Shown here: piece after piece, positions 11,231 through 23,485 of the stretch | Layout: each line of letters begins with the position of its first letter | How positions within the stretch are numbered: the first letter of the stretch is position 1 | NCBI RefSeq assembly: GCF_000026945.1 | Contig: NC_012867.1 | Span: 62,001-126,000 of the forward strand | Reading direction: 5' to 3' | Source of the DNA: Candida dubliniensis CD36 | Lineage: Eukaryota > Ascomycota > Pichiomycetes > Serinales > Debaryomycetaceae | Length of the DNA stretch: 64,000 nt | Notes under the pieces: generated by a model | The model's input: the letters and a program-made list of their open reading frames with translations, nothing else | The model's database searches: none | What the model was told of the DNA's origin: nothing | Made by a program: the position numbers and the translations under genes

Positions 11231-12964
11231 ATCAATACAAAAATTCTTGTATTGTATGTATGTATGTATGTAGGTAGGTAGGTGGTTACAAAGAAGAATT
11301 TAGTGTTGAAAACAAAATATAAATTTATAAGCAATGGGGGGGGTTGGTTGTGGGTGGGATGCTCTCAACAAATCCACATCACACACACACACACATGTAC
11401 ACACACAAAATATGAAACCATATTAGCAAATGAAATGATGATGTTCATTTGTATATATTTGGATAATCAACTTATTGGTGAACCTTTTTTTTTTTTTTTT
11501 TTTCATGTTGTTGTTTACCTATTTGAATCTTATAGTAGAAGTTTGATTAATAGTTTTTTTTTTTTGACAACCAGCAACTGCTACCATATGGCGGCATTTT
11601 TTTTTTTTACATTTTTCAGATAAAACACAATATCAGCTCCCCCCTCCCCCTCCCCCTCAGTAAGAATCTTCATATCTATACATATCTACATAATTATATA
11701 TTGTTTGTGGGAAGACAATGATGATAATATTCTACAGTCAGAAACAAATTAAACAAGTAGTATGAGTAGTATTATTGTTTCCTGCATCTCCATCCACCCA
11801 CCCCCATGGAGAAAGTAACTGCCGCATCAATTTACAAAATTTTGCTCTTTCTCTCTCTTTGTGATAAATTGATTTTTAGTTTGGGTGGGAGGGGGGTGGT
11901 GGTAGTGGTGGTGGGGGGTGAGAGTATTTTTTTTTTTTTTTTGCAATCATGTATGTGTGTTATGTACACACACACACAAATACACACGTGAACTCTTTGT
12001 TTTCCAACGCCCATTGATATAATTAACAACTAAATGAAACCAAAACTTAGTTGAAAACAAATAATGAAATTTGAAATTTGAAGAAAGGAAAAAAAAAACA
12101 TCAGTCCATTTCCAACGAGGCTGAAAAATAAGAAGAAAAACTTAGTTATCTTTCATTTCTGATATAGTTAGTTGGGTATCAATAAGAATAACAGATTTTA
12201 GACAATAATAAAGAGCAATCGAAGTACAGCAATACTAATATAACAATAAAACTAAATAACCATTCCCATGCCCACACACACACACACACACACATATATA
12301 ACCCACGTCTACCATCCACACTTTATACAAATAGAATTTATATTTCAATACATCAACAAATCATGGTATCTTTGTTAATAGTTTACTAATAATGATATTA
12401 TATTATATTATAGTATATTATATTATATATATATATATATAAGATAGATAAATAAATAAATAAGTTAAGTTGTTACCTTCCAATAAAAGTTTGAAAACAA
12501 AACAAAAAAAAAAAAAACATCAATAAAGAAAGAAAGAAAGATAAGGGGGAGATAGATAGATAAATAATGGAAAGAAAAAAAAAAAAAAATAAAAAATAAA
12601 AAGGAATTGAAAATGATAACAATAACAATAACAATAAGAATAAGAATAAAAAGAAAAAAATTTAAAATATCAAACTAAACACACAACATACAATTTATTG
12701 TTTTCAACAAATAATTTTAAAGAAACCTTCCCTCTTTAATCTATTCAACAATCAAGAAAGAAAGAAAGAAAGAAAAAGAAGGGAGGAAGGTAAGGAAGGT
12801 AAGGAAGGGAGGGAGGAATGGGAAAAACACACACTTGATTATTTTTTTTGAGATTTTTTTCTGTTTTTATTTTTATTTTTACTTTTAGTAACAGTACTAG
12901 TACTAGTACTACTACTAGTACTACCAGTAGTAGATTTTTTCTTTTTATTCTTCTTTTCTGATTT
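11231..12964. other. 1.7-kb convergent intergenic region rich in simple repeats
   Basis: The region lies between the 3' ends of the deacetylase (+) and the perilipin-like gene (-). It contains (GTAT)n then (GTAG)n (about 11253-11283), C-rich runs (11638-11657), (CA)n at 12273-12294, TA-rich repeats (12405-12441), (GAAA)n near 12527-12541 and an (AGTACT)-type trinucleotide block (12891-12931). Frames inside are low-complexity and not credible as genes. Confidence 0.6.
12273..12294. repeat. (CA)n microsatellite
   Basis: About eleven CA units are followed by a short TATATA stretch in the convergent intergenic region. Confidence 0.9.
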
Positions 12965-13741
12965 TCAAGCTGATGCAGAAACAATTGGAGCAGATTCTTT
13001 CAATTCATTCAATTTAGGAGAAACCTTTTGTTTAGCATCATTAATAAATTCATCAGCTCGTTGTTTAGTTTGACTAGCAAATTGATCAACATAATCTTGA
13101 GTTTGATTTTTCAATGGAGTCAAATAATCATCATTCAATTTATTAATAGTTTTAGAAGCAGTATTATAACTAGCTTGTAAATTCTTACCAATCAAATTAC
13201 CTTTTGGATCAGTTGATTGTAATTCTTTATTATAAGTAGCAACTAAATCTTGTTGAATTTCAATAGATTTATTAAATGTAAAATTCTTTAAATTGATTAA
13301 AACTTCTTGAATAGTTTCAACAACTTTATAAAATTCACCTTCACTTCTAGTTTTAACTTCAATGGCAGTATTTAAATATTTATTATTAAGATTAATCAAT
13401 TTATTTTCAATTGGTGTAACATAAGTTTTACCAAATGAATTCAATGTTTGTATAGGAATTTCCAAAAAATATTTATCAAAAGTGACCAAACCAGAATTTA
13501 TCAATTGATCAATAAATGATAAAACATCAAATATTGGTGATACCGAAAAAATATTGACATTAACAACATCAATCAAAGGTAAAATAAATGATTTATAAAT
13601 TGAATTGACAATTTGGATTGATAATAAATATTGAGTGATATATTCAATAAATGAATAATGATAAACATGTTCAATAGTAATAGATTTGAAATGTTGTTGG
13701 GGCTTAACAGCCTGTTTAACTTTTTCAACAGCGTCAGACAT
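12965..13741 (-). CDS. Perilipin-like lipid-droplet protein (Pln1/Pet10 type)
   Basis: This 258-residue protein has an N-terminal PAT-like part. Its most telling segment is around residues 68-100: SFIDQLINSGLVTFDKYFLE followed by IPIQ. It matches the fungal perilipin pattern of a D-x-L-x-x-x-G-L-x-x-x-D-K core ending in a Pro-hydrophobic motif. The C-terminal half is predicted to be helical, charged and amphipathic (for example QTQDYVDQFASQTKQRADEF), as in perilipins that coat lipid droplets. No signal peptide or transmembrane helix is obvious. It would stabilise triacylglycerol stores. The start is the first ATG (13741). Its upstream region is the 6.4-kb ORF-free block. The assignment rests on pattern, and another amphipathic-helix protein is possible. 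Confidence 0.62.
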   Translation of the reverse strand: MSDAVEKVKQAVKPQQHFKSITIEHVYHYSFIEYITQYLLSIQIVNSIYKSFILPLIDVVNVNIFSVSPIFDVLSFIDQLINSGLVTFDKYFLEIPIQTLNSFGKTYVTPIENKLINLNNKYLNTAIEVKTRSEGEFYKVVETIQEVLINLKNFTFNKSIEIQQDLVATYNKELQSTDPKGNLIGKNLQASYNTASKTINKLNDDYLTPLKNQTQDYVDQFASQTKQRADEFINDAKQKVSPKLNELKESAPIVSASA

Positions 13742-14887
13742 GATATTTGGATTTTAAAAGTAGTTGTTATATAATGATAGTTAAATAAACTTGTAAAAAG
13801 ATTGTATATGCAAAAAAAAATGCAGTAAAAGTAGATAATATAAGATGGCTTGGGGTGAGCGTGGTGGTTTTGAGGATGAAGGGTATTAAAATGCTATTAA
13901 TAATAATGATAATGAATTACACTGAATAATATTGAATAATATTAAATAAAATCAATGTAAAATCAATACTGGATAAATAATCAATTAAGAATAAAATGTT
14001 GATAATTATGAAATCTGTTTTTTCTTGTTAGATAATGGGAATTTTAAAAAAAAAACAAAAAACAAAAAAAGAACACAAGCCAGGAAAGGAAGAAAGGAGG
14101 AAAGGAGAAAGGAAAAGAAAATCTAATAATGAAAATTTCAATTTAAGGAAATTATTACAATTATTTATACTTCTATCTTTTTTTTTTTTTAGCAAAGAAA
14201 AAGAAAGGCAAGAAGATTATTAAGTGAAGTAAGAAGTAAGAGGAAGAGGGAGGAAGAGGAAGAGGGGGGGGTGTATGTTGTGTATGTTGTGTGTGTAATG
14301 TGTGTAAGTGTGGATAAGGAGATTATAAAGAAAAAAAAAAAATATATATATTATGTAATAACACAAACCCAAATTAAGTGACATACACAAAAACCTATGC
14401 ACACTAAATTTAAAGTGGAAAAAGAAATTTCACTAATAAGAAATTAAAAAGCAAAAAGGCAAACAGCAAAAGATCTCCAAATAAAAAAGACAAAAAAGAA
14501 AAACTTTAAACAACAACAACAATAACAATAACAACAACAATAACACAAAGGATAATGAAGATATCTCCATTTTACCATTATTGATTGTTACAACAAAGAT
14601 CTATATAACGCAGGTCACTCTGTTTTTTTTTTTTGACATAAACTGAGCTAATTCTGAAAGAAAATTAGTCGATGATATTCTTTATCCCAGTCAAAAATAT
14701 CATCAGTTTTCTTATAAATCCATCTAAACAAACGATAATCGTTATGTATAGTTTGTATGTGTATGTGTATGTGTGTGGTGTATTGTGTGTGTACATATAT
14801 CTGTGTGTATGTTTCTATTGTTTGGCTTGTGATTTATTTTTATACTGCAATATGAATAACTCTTGGTATATATATGTAGATAGAAGC

Positions 14888-14920
14888 ACAAGTACAAGTA
14901 CAAGTACAAGTACAAGTACA
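14888..14920. repeat. (ACAAGT)5 repeat
   Basis: Five perfect hexamer copies are followed by a partial copy, inside the ORF-free block. Confidence 0.95.
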
Positions 14921-15160
14921 GTGGTTAGACTTACTTACAAAGTAACTCAATTTTCTTTTCAAGGCTTGTGAAATCTATTCTTACAATTCATTAATAGTAA
15001 TTGCATTATCTAACGTTATTTCATTTCTTTCAAAAAAAAAAAAAAAAGTAATTTCCTACTTTCTTCTTGTAATTGTATTCTATTAAAGGAAAGGGAGTAA
15101 TGTATAAACCTGGATACATGGGTATTATTGGTGCATCTTAAAGCAGGGACGAGGAGTGGA

Positions 15161-15189
15161 GGGGGAGGGGGGGAGAATTGGGGGGGGGG
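15161..15189 (+). repeat. G-run cluster with G-quadruplex potential
   Basis: G runs of 5, 7 and 10 bases are separated by A and AGAATT. The longer runs can be split, so four G3 tracts are available on the + strand. Confidence 0.6.
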
Positions 15190-15360
15190 TTACAAGTCCA
15201 ATGTAAGTCGATGAATCTTTATGCGTATGCATAGGTTTATACCTCATCATCATCATCCCATTGGTTCTTTATTAATTGAAGAACACCACAAATACACCAT
15301 AGTAAAGAGAGTAAATATTAGATTAATCTGTATTAATTGTTTACCTGTTGGGTGTGTATA

Positions 15361-15373
15361 TCTCTCTCTCTCT

Positions 15374-15407
<34 letters not shown>

Positions 15408-15410
15408 CTG
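15361..15410. repeat. (TC)n / (TG)n compound microsatellite
   Basis: A TC block passes into an interrupted TG block of about 17 units. Confidence 0.95.
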
Positions 15411-16243
15411 TGGTTTATAGGAAAAGATATATATTGAGTGTTTTTTTTTTTTTTTTTTTTGGAAAAGAAAGTTATTGTGTGTCTTGCGTTTTGTGTAATT
15501 TATAGTAATTCTATATTTTGTTTTGTGTAATTAATGCATCATTGTTTAATCTTAAGCAACCGAAAAATCTGCCGGAAAATTGCTCGAGTTTTTTTTTTTT
15601 TTTAAGTTAGTTAGTTAGTAGTGTAATCTATTTCAATTTGCATGTGATAATTTCTCATTCTGATCTGTTTTTAGTCTTTTCTAATCGCGTTTTTTTTCCT
15701 TCCTTTGACCATTTTTTTTTTTTTCAATTTTTGCATCCTTAAATAATATAATAATGTTACTACTACACAAGTTCTTCCCCCCCCTCCCCCTCTATATTGT
15801 CCCTTCAGTTTATATCATATTCCGCTTATATATGTAACTCTACGTGTTGATAATTATATAATCTCTTCTACATCTTTTCTCTCCCCTTCCTCCCCCCCCC
15901 CTCCTCCTCACCCCATTCATTGTATACGTGATATGAACTGTCATCTGTCATAATCAAAACCACCATTGATATTGACAATTGAACATATAACAACGTCAAT
16001 GATATCTAACAACAATAATTATAATAATGAGGCTCAGGTATTATTATTATTATTATTAGTATTATTATCAGACCATCAAATACAAATGAATGTGAAAAAT
16101 TATAATCACCCACAACAACAACTAACCAACAACAACAAAAATAATTAAAGATATATTATTATTACCTATTCGGGGATTATTAAAAGAAGGAAAGACAAAA
16201 CAAAAGACAGAATTAAGCTTATAGATCTGATCATTATCTTATT

Positions 16244-16440
16244 TCTTTTTCTTTTTCTTTTTCTTTTTTGGTCTTCCCTTCAAATTTTGGTTCTTTCCTT
16301 TTCCTTTTCCTTTTCCTTTTCCTTTTCCTTTGATTGAAAAAATCTCGAGATTTTTATTTTTTATTTTTTATATTTTATTATTATTTATTAATTCTATCTA
16401 GTTTCTTTTTCTTTTTCTTTTTCTTTTTCTTTTTCTTTTT
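16244..16440. repeat. Pyrimidine-strand repeats (CTTTTT)n and (CCTTTT)n
   Basis: Three blocks lie close together: CTTTTT units at about 16244-16269, CCTTTT units at about 16297-16331, and CTTTTT units again at 16404-16440. Such polypurine/polypyrimidine mirror-like tracts can adopt non-B structures. Confidence 0.9.
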
Positions 16441-16902
16441 TATTTAATGATGAAAATAACATTAAAAAAAAAATTCACATGAGATTTACTTGAAGTTTTT
16501 GAATATTACTTTGTTTATTTCAATAGTTCTTTCCTCCTCGAAATTATAATCATTTTATTGTTTTTTTTTTTTTTTTTTCTTTATAATTCAATTAAACTAA
16601 TGATATTATACTTTACTAAGGAAATTAAATCATACTAAGAAAATTCAAGTTAATAATGATGCAGATGAAACTATTATATACTTTAAATAAATAAATAAAC
16701 TTTACATATTAGAATTTCGGCAAACCCGAGGATCACCACCACTACCACCACCACTACTACTACTACTACGGCTATTTGACCAAAGAATGTACTTGTATAT
16801 ATATATATATTTAGTTTAACGACACAAACATAGATCTCAGATAATATGGAATAAATAACAACAACCCTATATTTTTTGATGAAAAAAACTTTTTACCACA
16901 CA

Positions 16903-16934
16903 GGTTGGTTGGTTGGTTGGTTGGTTGGTTGGTT
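16903..16934. repeat. (GGTT)n tetranucleotide repeat
   Basis: About eight GGTT units occur inside the ORF-free block. Confidence 0.95.
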
Positions 16935-17100
16935 GATTCTTTTCAATATTATGTACAGGTAATTGTCTCATCAATTATACATTTACATATGTAGTGTTCC
17001 GCCTTTTATGCACATTTAACTCGAGCTATATGTACCTGAACATAATAAATAAATAAATAAATAAATGCAAATCTCTCGTCTTTTTGTTACATGTAATGGC

Positions 17101-17129
17101 ATGATGATGATGATGATGATGATGATGAT
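17101..17129. repeat. (ATG)n trinucleotide repeat
   Basis: About nine ATG units occur in a non-coding context. Confidence 0.95.
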
Positions 17130-17546
17130 TATGAATTTACACCCCCTTTTTTTTTTTTCCTTCCTCCGCCGCCCACGCCGACACCGACGCCTCTGCTTTC
17201 ATCTTTCTTTCTTGGTCCACTCCACGCGTCATTTTGGTCTTGTTGTTGTATCAACAAAGATATATCAACAATTCATTTATAACCACATAGATAAAATATT
17301 GTTATTGTTGTTGTTATTGTTATTAATCCCAATGGATGGATATAACCATATTTATTAGGACATTGTAAATAATCTTTAATCTTGTTTTTTTTTTTTTTTT
17401 TTTTTGTCCCTTTCCCTACAATGTTTCAACCCTTTGAATATTTTTTTTTTTTTTTTTTTTTTGGAATTCTAAAAATACTTTCCTTGAATCTAAATTGTTA
17501 TGCACCCTTCTTTTTCTTATTATATTACTATTATTATTGTAGTTTT

Positions 17547-17589
17547 AGTAGTAGTAGTAGTAGTAGTAGTTGTTGTTGTTGTTGTTGTA
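17547..17589. repeat. (TAG)n(TTG)n trinucleotide repeat
   Basis: TAG units pass into TTG units. The block is preceded and followed by long T tracts. Confidence 0.9.
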
Positions 17590-18380
17590 GGTTTTTTTTT
17601 TTTTTTTTTTTTTTGCAATAATTAATTAAATTGGATGTATCACTTTATCAAACGTATGGCAACAAAAAAACAATAAATTTAGTTTTTGTAAATTCATCCC
17701 TGAAAAGTGTCCCTAATTATTTTCAATTCAAGTTTTAGAATGTCTCTCTACTCTTTGCCCCACCTCCCACCTCCCACCTCCATCCCCCCCTTTTTTTTTT
17801 TCTTTTGAGTATTTGTGCCTAATTCTTGCTTTGTATTTAATACCATCAAGATATCAATCCAATGTATCTGATAACTTACATCTTGTCATTTATTTTTTGT
17901 TCAATTTGTTCAGGATAATATCAGTAAGGGAAGGGAAAGGGGGGGTGGCACTGCTTACAAGGAGTTATTCGGAGTTATATTACCCCACTCGCAAATCAAA
18001 TGCAGAATTCTTCTTCTTTGACGATCTTTTTTGTTTTTTTGTTTTTTGTTTTTTTTTTAGGGATTGTCTAAATTTTAATTGTCAATCTGGTTTAAATTCT
18101 TTTCTTATTGTTCTTAATTTCGGAAAGAATTGTTGCAAAAAAAAAAAAAAAAAAACAACTCATCATACTTTGTAACTTTCTTGATTTTTTTTTTTTTAAC
18201 CGAGAAGTGTACAATAAATGAACTTGAATTAATATTTGATCAATCACACATTTGTTCCATAGATTCTAAAGCATAAAACATAAGCCATGAATAGTATTAG
18301 TCACATTATTCAAGTCAATTTCAGGAAACAATATTAAAGTTTGATTTGATGAAGAGGCAAAGAGAGAGAAAGAGAGAGAA

Positions 18381-18412
<32 letters not shown>

Positions 18413-18434
18413 TGTGTGTGGGTGTGGGTGTGGG
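18381..18434. repeat. (TG)n with G-rich variant units
   Basis: A pure TG run is followed by units with GGG interruptions. An AG-rich stretch precedes it. Confidence 0.95.
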
Positions 18435-20111
18435 TATGCATTTGCAATTGACAAAACAGATAAATTCTTTAAGGGCAATTCTTGATATTTATTTAACCCT
18501 TTGTCGCCATATATGAAGAATAACCCTTTTAAGTTAAAGGCAAGTGTAAACTAAATAAAATGGACCTTACATTTTTTTTTTTTTTTTTAATGGTTGCAGT
18601 AGTATTTCAATTTTAGTCATGGATACTGCTGCTAATACTTATTTTTGTGAGTTTATTTCACATTTCAAGATTTGTAATTATCACATGCCAAAATAATCCT
18701 CTTCACCATCATTCTAACTATCGGGAACTTCTATAAATGATGAAAAAAAAAAAAAAAACAATTCTTCCTATAAATCTTTAAATATTTGTTTTGTGATGAG
18801 TTGTTTTTTCAATCAAAATTGATGTCTAACTTCAATCCGATCTCGGTAAGTTTGTGAAAGAGTAGAATAGAATACTTTTGTTCATAAGTTTCTCCTTTTA
18901 ATTGATTGTTATATAAAATGTATGTATTCCCTGAATCTACAATCATGTTTTATCATTGCTTCATCCTATTACTTCCGATTGTTTTTTGGCCTATAAAAAT
19001 AAAATGGTGACCGGGCTATGAATTGCAATTGTTTACATTTCTTAAGATAAGCAAATTTTTTAACGCGTTATCTATTTTTTTTTTTTTTTTTTTTTTTTTT
19101 TGCATTTTTTGATTCTATTCTATTTTTAATCTTAATCAATTTTGGTTGTAATTTGGACATCTTACGCCAATCAATTATTGCTAATTTCGAAACAATCACC
19201 GAGGATAAGCAATCAAAAATAGAAAAAAAAAAAAAAAAAATATCAGAAACCATCAAGTAGCAACTAATCTGATCTGATCCCTGAGCTGATCTTTGGTTGC
19301 TGTCAACGAAAATAATACCTCATATGTAGAGTTTTCTTTCTAATATATATTTCCGTATTAAAGAAAAAAAAAAAAAAAATGATAAGTAGAATTGTCTTTC
19401 TTGCATTTGTTGTTCAATATTTGGTCTTCAATCAATGTTTCTAATCATTAATTGCACCCCCCCCCATTCTCTTCCCTCCCGCCTAAATATTGGTGATTGT
19501 TTAGAAATTATTATTGTTTAAACAACCTACTAAAAGAAAAAAAAAATGACTATTCCAGTTGTGGCTGTTAATTGAAGGTGACGTAATTTGGGAGTTATTA
19601 TTCATAAACAAAAATCCACGGATAATAAAACCCGATAAGCGTTAAGAGAGAGAGAGAGATGACGTGGTGTCTTCTTTGAATGTTTTTACATATTGAATAA
19701 CTATATTATTTGTTATTTGTTATTTGTTATTTGTTAATCTAAATGATACTAAATGTAATCATCAGCTTATTGGGTAAAACAGTACTCCTTTATGAACATG
19801 CGTTAGGTTATGTTTTTTTACAGTTGTTCTGAATTTTCAATATGTGACTTGAATGAATTTCTTTTTTTTTTTGGTTGCTGATATTCATCCAAGTTTGGAT
19901 GAAAATAATATTTACCTCACACAAACAATACATATACTTGAAATAATATATATATATATATGTACTCCATATAATAACAACGGCAAAAATATTCATTATT
20001 AAAAACCCTTTGATAAACATTGACAAACAAAACTAATAATTTTTGATTACAAATGATAACTATATAAAATAGTGTGTATACAAATAACACTCATATAAAC
20101 AAACAGACTGT

Positions 20112-21497
20112 TTATTGTTGTTTACATTCTGGTGGTGGTTGCTTTTGATTACCAGTAGCAGCATCATTATCGTCATCATCTTCATCATCATCGTCGTCAT
20201 CATCATCACTATCACCTTCACCATCTTCATCACTAAATTCATCTTCATCACCTTCACCTTCAAAATCTTGATAATCAAAATCAACTGCATCACCAGTAAA
20301 CCAATCAATAGCACGAGGAATCAATCTATCTTTAATTTCTTCACCCAATTGATAATCCAATTCCAATCTAGCTTCCAATTCTTCATCTTCCTCTTCATCA
20401 CCTTCATCCCCTTCATCATCTCCATTATTTTCTCTTTGTTTATCTTGTAATCCATCTTCATTATTATTATCATCATCATCATCCCCTTCAGATTTAATCT
20501 TTGGAGGTTTTGGTGGATCAAAGAAATTGAAAAATGATTCAGTTGGGGTCAATTTTTCAATGGTTCTAGTTTGTTTAGTGGTTTTATTTCTTTGTTTTCT
20601 TCTTTCAATGGTTATAGTAACATTATTTTCTTTCAGTTTCCAACGAATTTCACAACCATCAGCATGATCATAAACAAAATCTCCACTATATCCTAATTCA
20701 GCTTGATAATGATAAGTTTTAGTCAAAATTTGATTTTCAAAAAATTCATTGGATTTAAATTCAAAAATTAATTGGAATCCAGGAGTTGATAAATATTCCA
20801 TTCTAATATCAATTAAATTGGCTAATACTTCAGAATCTCTATCAGTAATTGTTTCAGATACTGTAGATAAGTTTTCTAAAGCAGTCAACCAAAATCCCGG
20901 AATACCTTTTTCATCATCATCATCATCATCACCACCTTGGTCTTCTTCTTCTTCTTCCTCTCCCTCTCCTTCTCCTTCTTCTTTATCTATTCCTTTTTCT
21001 TCTTCTTCTAATTGTTGACCTTCTTCAATTTCTTCAACAGTTGGTTCCAATTCACCATTAATAATTTGTTTTCTTTTAACATATAATGGTTGATATTTAG
21101 CGAAAAATTTCTTTTCCAATTCCAATAATTCTTTTTGAAATTGTGCTTCTAATTTCATTTGATTTAATTGTAATGATTTTAATCCATAAACACGATTTTT
21201 TACTGGTTTAGATAAATTATCAATATAACCAGATTGTTTACCAACTAAATCTCCTAATTTACCTTGAATCATACTCAATAATACTGGATTATTGGCTATA
21301 CCTCCAGTAACAGCACCAACACCAACACCAGTACCAGTACCAGTACCATCTTCATTATTTGATTCTTGAATGGTGGATACCGTTGGTGGTTTGGATCTCA
21401 TATAAGAGTTGGTGACACTAGCAGGAGTGTTTTGTGGCGTAGGGGCTTTAGAAATATCCCCATTCTTCTTCTTAGTGTTGATTGGTTGTTCAGTCAT
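20112..21497 (-). CDS. NAP1: Nucleosome assembly protein (NAP family histone chaperone)
   Basis: This 461-residue protein binds H2A-H2B and H3-H4 for assembly and nuclear import. In budding yeast it also acts in mitotic control with Clb2 and Gin4. After a disordered N-terminus with a Gly-Thr/Gly-Val repeat (about 50-66), the NAP domain begins near residue 75 with the long dimerisation helix (LNQMKLEAQFQKELLELEKK, then FFAKYQPLYVKR). The typical core follows: IPGFWLTAL, LIDIRMEYL, GFQLIFEF and a short TPTESFFNFFDPP. Acidic loops interrupt the domain (about 165-197 and 335-375). The C-terminus carries an almost pure Asp/Glu tail encoded by GAT repeats. The start is the first ATG (21497). Length and order fit fungal Nap1 (budding yeast 417 residues). 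A retroelement remnant begins about 380 bp upstream of the start. Confidence 0.93.
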   Translation of the reverse strand: MTEQPINTKKKNGDISKAPTPQNTPASVTNSYMRSKPPTVSTIQESNNEDGTGTGTGVGVGAVTGGIANNPVLLSMIQGKLGDLVGKQSGYIDNLSKPVKNRVYGLKSLQLNQMKLEAQFQKELLELEKKFFAKYQPLYVKRKQIINGELEPTVEEIEEGQQLEEEEKGIDKEEGEGEGEEEEEEDQGGDDDDDDEKGIPGFWLTALENLSTVSETITDRDSEVLANLIDIRMEYLSTPGFQLIFEFKSNEFFENQILTKTYHYQAELGYSGDFVYDHADGCEIRWKLKENNVTITIERRKQRNKTTKQTRTIEKLTPTESFFNFFDPPKPPKIKSEGDDDDDNNNEDGLQDKQRENNGDDEGDEGDEEEDEELEARLELDYQLGEEIKDRLIPRAIDWFTGDAVDFDYQDFEGEGDEDEFSDEDGEGDSDDDDDDDDEDDDDNDAATGNQKQPPPECKQQ

Positions 21498-21877
21498 AGT
21501 TAGTTATTTAGAATAATAGGTTATGGGTTGTCTTTTTTATTTTTTTTTTTTTGGAACTATGTCTTTAGACAGTAAATGATAATAAGATGGGAAATATTGA
21601 TGGGAAATAATTTTTTTTTTTTTTTTTTTTTGCTTTTTTTGCTTTCTTCCTTTCAATGAATATATAATAAATGCTAATTATTACTAAAAGCTTCCATCCA
21701 ACGTTCTCTCTCTCTCTTTCTTGTTCATCCGCGTGTTCATTTTTCATTTTTTTTTTTTTTATTTCTTTTTTTTTTTCTTTCTTCAATATATATTTAGTCC
21801 TTATATACAGGTATATAACTATAAACATATGAGGTGGTTTACAATCATTTATTTAATTAAATTCAAGATGGGAAAAC
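21498..21877. other. NAP1 upstream region
   Basis: This T/A-tract-rich sequence (21539-21552, 21610-21630, 21748-21775) lies between the NAP1 ATG and the 3' edge of the non-LTR element. No gene is visible. It must hold the NAP1 promoter unless regulatory sites were displaced beyond the insertions. Confidence 0.5.
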
Positions 21878-21884
21878 CTTTTTT

Positions 21885-23484
21885 TTAAGGCCATTTTTTT
21901 AATGGAAAAGAAAAAAACTCATAATGGAGTGTTCTCTTAAAAACCCCCCCACCGTGTATAATGTTTAGTGTTGACAGCGCTTGCAAGCATTGTATAGGTA
22001 ATTTTCGTATAAAATCTAGCTGTCTTGTTGTTATGGCTAAACAAGTATATTTGTTGCGCCGTCCACATCTTGCCTCTCCCCATGATTCAAGATTGGTGAA
22101 CTTCCTTCGTCGTTTCACCTTTTGAACCACTTCGTTAATGTACTCGTTTAAAGCAATTAATTCCTTCTTATTTAGATGTTGGTTTCCAATAATAAATTGT
22201 GGAGTTCTCTGACTATTAAAATGTTTCAGCCATAATTCCTTAGTTTCACCACATTCGAAAATATAATATACTACCGAATCAGTACCGGTATTACATAATT
22301 GACAAAAATGTATCTCCAGTTTTTTCATAATTAGGATAAAAAGGATAATGTGAATAATAACCAAGGATAAAAAGATGATAATCTTGTAAAGATCCAACGC
22401 TCTGTTTTTGGACTTTGTTCATATTCTTCCAAAAATGCAGTCCAATCTGAAATGGTTAGAGTTTTGAATTGTATCAAAATGTTTACCCCACCCATCAGGA
22501 TTATAATTGGAACTTGAGGACATAATTTCCTTGAGGTTTGATAAAAAGTTTGTTCACATATAGGTTGTTGTTCAAAATTCGGAGACATTAATGTGATGAT
22601 GTCCGTCCGTTTTAGGTCGGATAATTAAATTTGTATAGTCTTCAATAATCAGCATGATTAGAATTGGTGTTTCCACATGGAGACCCTGTGTAGTGAACCA
22701 ATTGAAACCAAGCTTCAAAACCATGAGATTTCCAGTTTTAGTAAGATTCTCATATACCCGTTCTTTCAAGTATCTAAATTGTAAAAACAGATGACAGGAT
22801 ATTCCCCTTTCCAAAATGGTACCATGGATAAACCATCAATTCATCTGGTTCCGTTGACATTGTGTGATAATCTTTTGGTAATGTTATCAAGGATATCCTG
22901 AATTTTTGTTCTCATAAATTTAGTTATCAAATCATCTTCTTGTGTATATAAAAGGTATATCTGTTTACCTCTTCTACCTTTTACTTGGTGGTTGGGGTTC
23001 ATCAAACCAAATACTCCCAAATGATTAGGGGTTTGTAATCTCTGAAGCTTGAAGTATAAAGGAAGTCTTTATTGAACTGTTGTTATAATGATCGATACTG
23101 ATGACATCAATAAAAAATCGGTGAATGTAAATCTCTATAATATGGTTTAGAGAATATGAAGATATTCATCAATTTCATAATCAACTGATATGGAAGATCC
23201 TCCAGTATCGGTGTCATTCTAATTTGAGCATTTAGTTTAGATGACAAATTGTATCCACCGATCAAAATCTTCATCTACTTTTTTTTTTCATCGGTACTCC
23301 TAAATATGTTAATTTTTCTAATTTTAGCTTCTTGGAAATATATAGCAAAAAGGAAAGTCTCCGGAATGTCATTGAAATAACAAAAACCTTCGTTTTATTT
23401 TTTTTTTTTTAAGATAAGGGCCTGATTTTCTTCCAAATTCTTCCCAAAAAGTTGTTGAATTCTTTCTTGGTCATTCTTGTCTTT
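21885..23484 (-). pseudogene. Non-LTR ORF2 remnant: post-YADD region to C-terminal zinc finger
   Basis: The segment continues ORF2 after the polymerase YADD motif. Around 23310-23405 the - strand reads NKTKV and then KLEKLTYLGVP, the usual asparagine/lysine-rich motif and YLGVP of L1-type reverse transcriptases. Near its end (about 22200-22315) a Cys-containing motif (HFCQLCNTG, then YYIFECGE) fits the zf-RVT region at the ORF2 C-terminus. Several frame changes and stops separate the pieces, so it is not translatable as one protein. Confidence 0.7.
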
Positions 23485-23485
23485 T

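Larger units (their letters stand above)
13742..20111. other. 6.4-kb ORF-free, microsatellite-dense region
   Basis: No frame longer than about 120 codons exists here, and the frames present are low-complexity readings of T, GT or TTC tracts. No tRNA-like fold with A and B boxes was found by eye. Notable contents are (ACAAGT)5 at 14888, a G-run cluster at 15161-15189, (TC)n(TG)n at 15361, pyrimidine repeats at 16244-16440, (GGTT)n at 16903, (ATG)n at 17101, (TAG)n(TTG)n at 17547, (GT)n at 18381, (TATTTGT)n near 19706-19737, and ACGCGT hexamers at 17224 and 19063. It could be a long regulatory region for the perilipin-like gene, an untranslated transcript, or another ORF-free chromosomal element. 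Confidence 0.6.

Noticed and set aside
17382..17621. 79-codon + frame of mostly Phe, Ser and Cys
   Set aside because: It is the translation of T tracts and TAG/TTG trinucleotide repeats.
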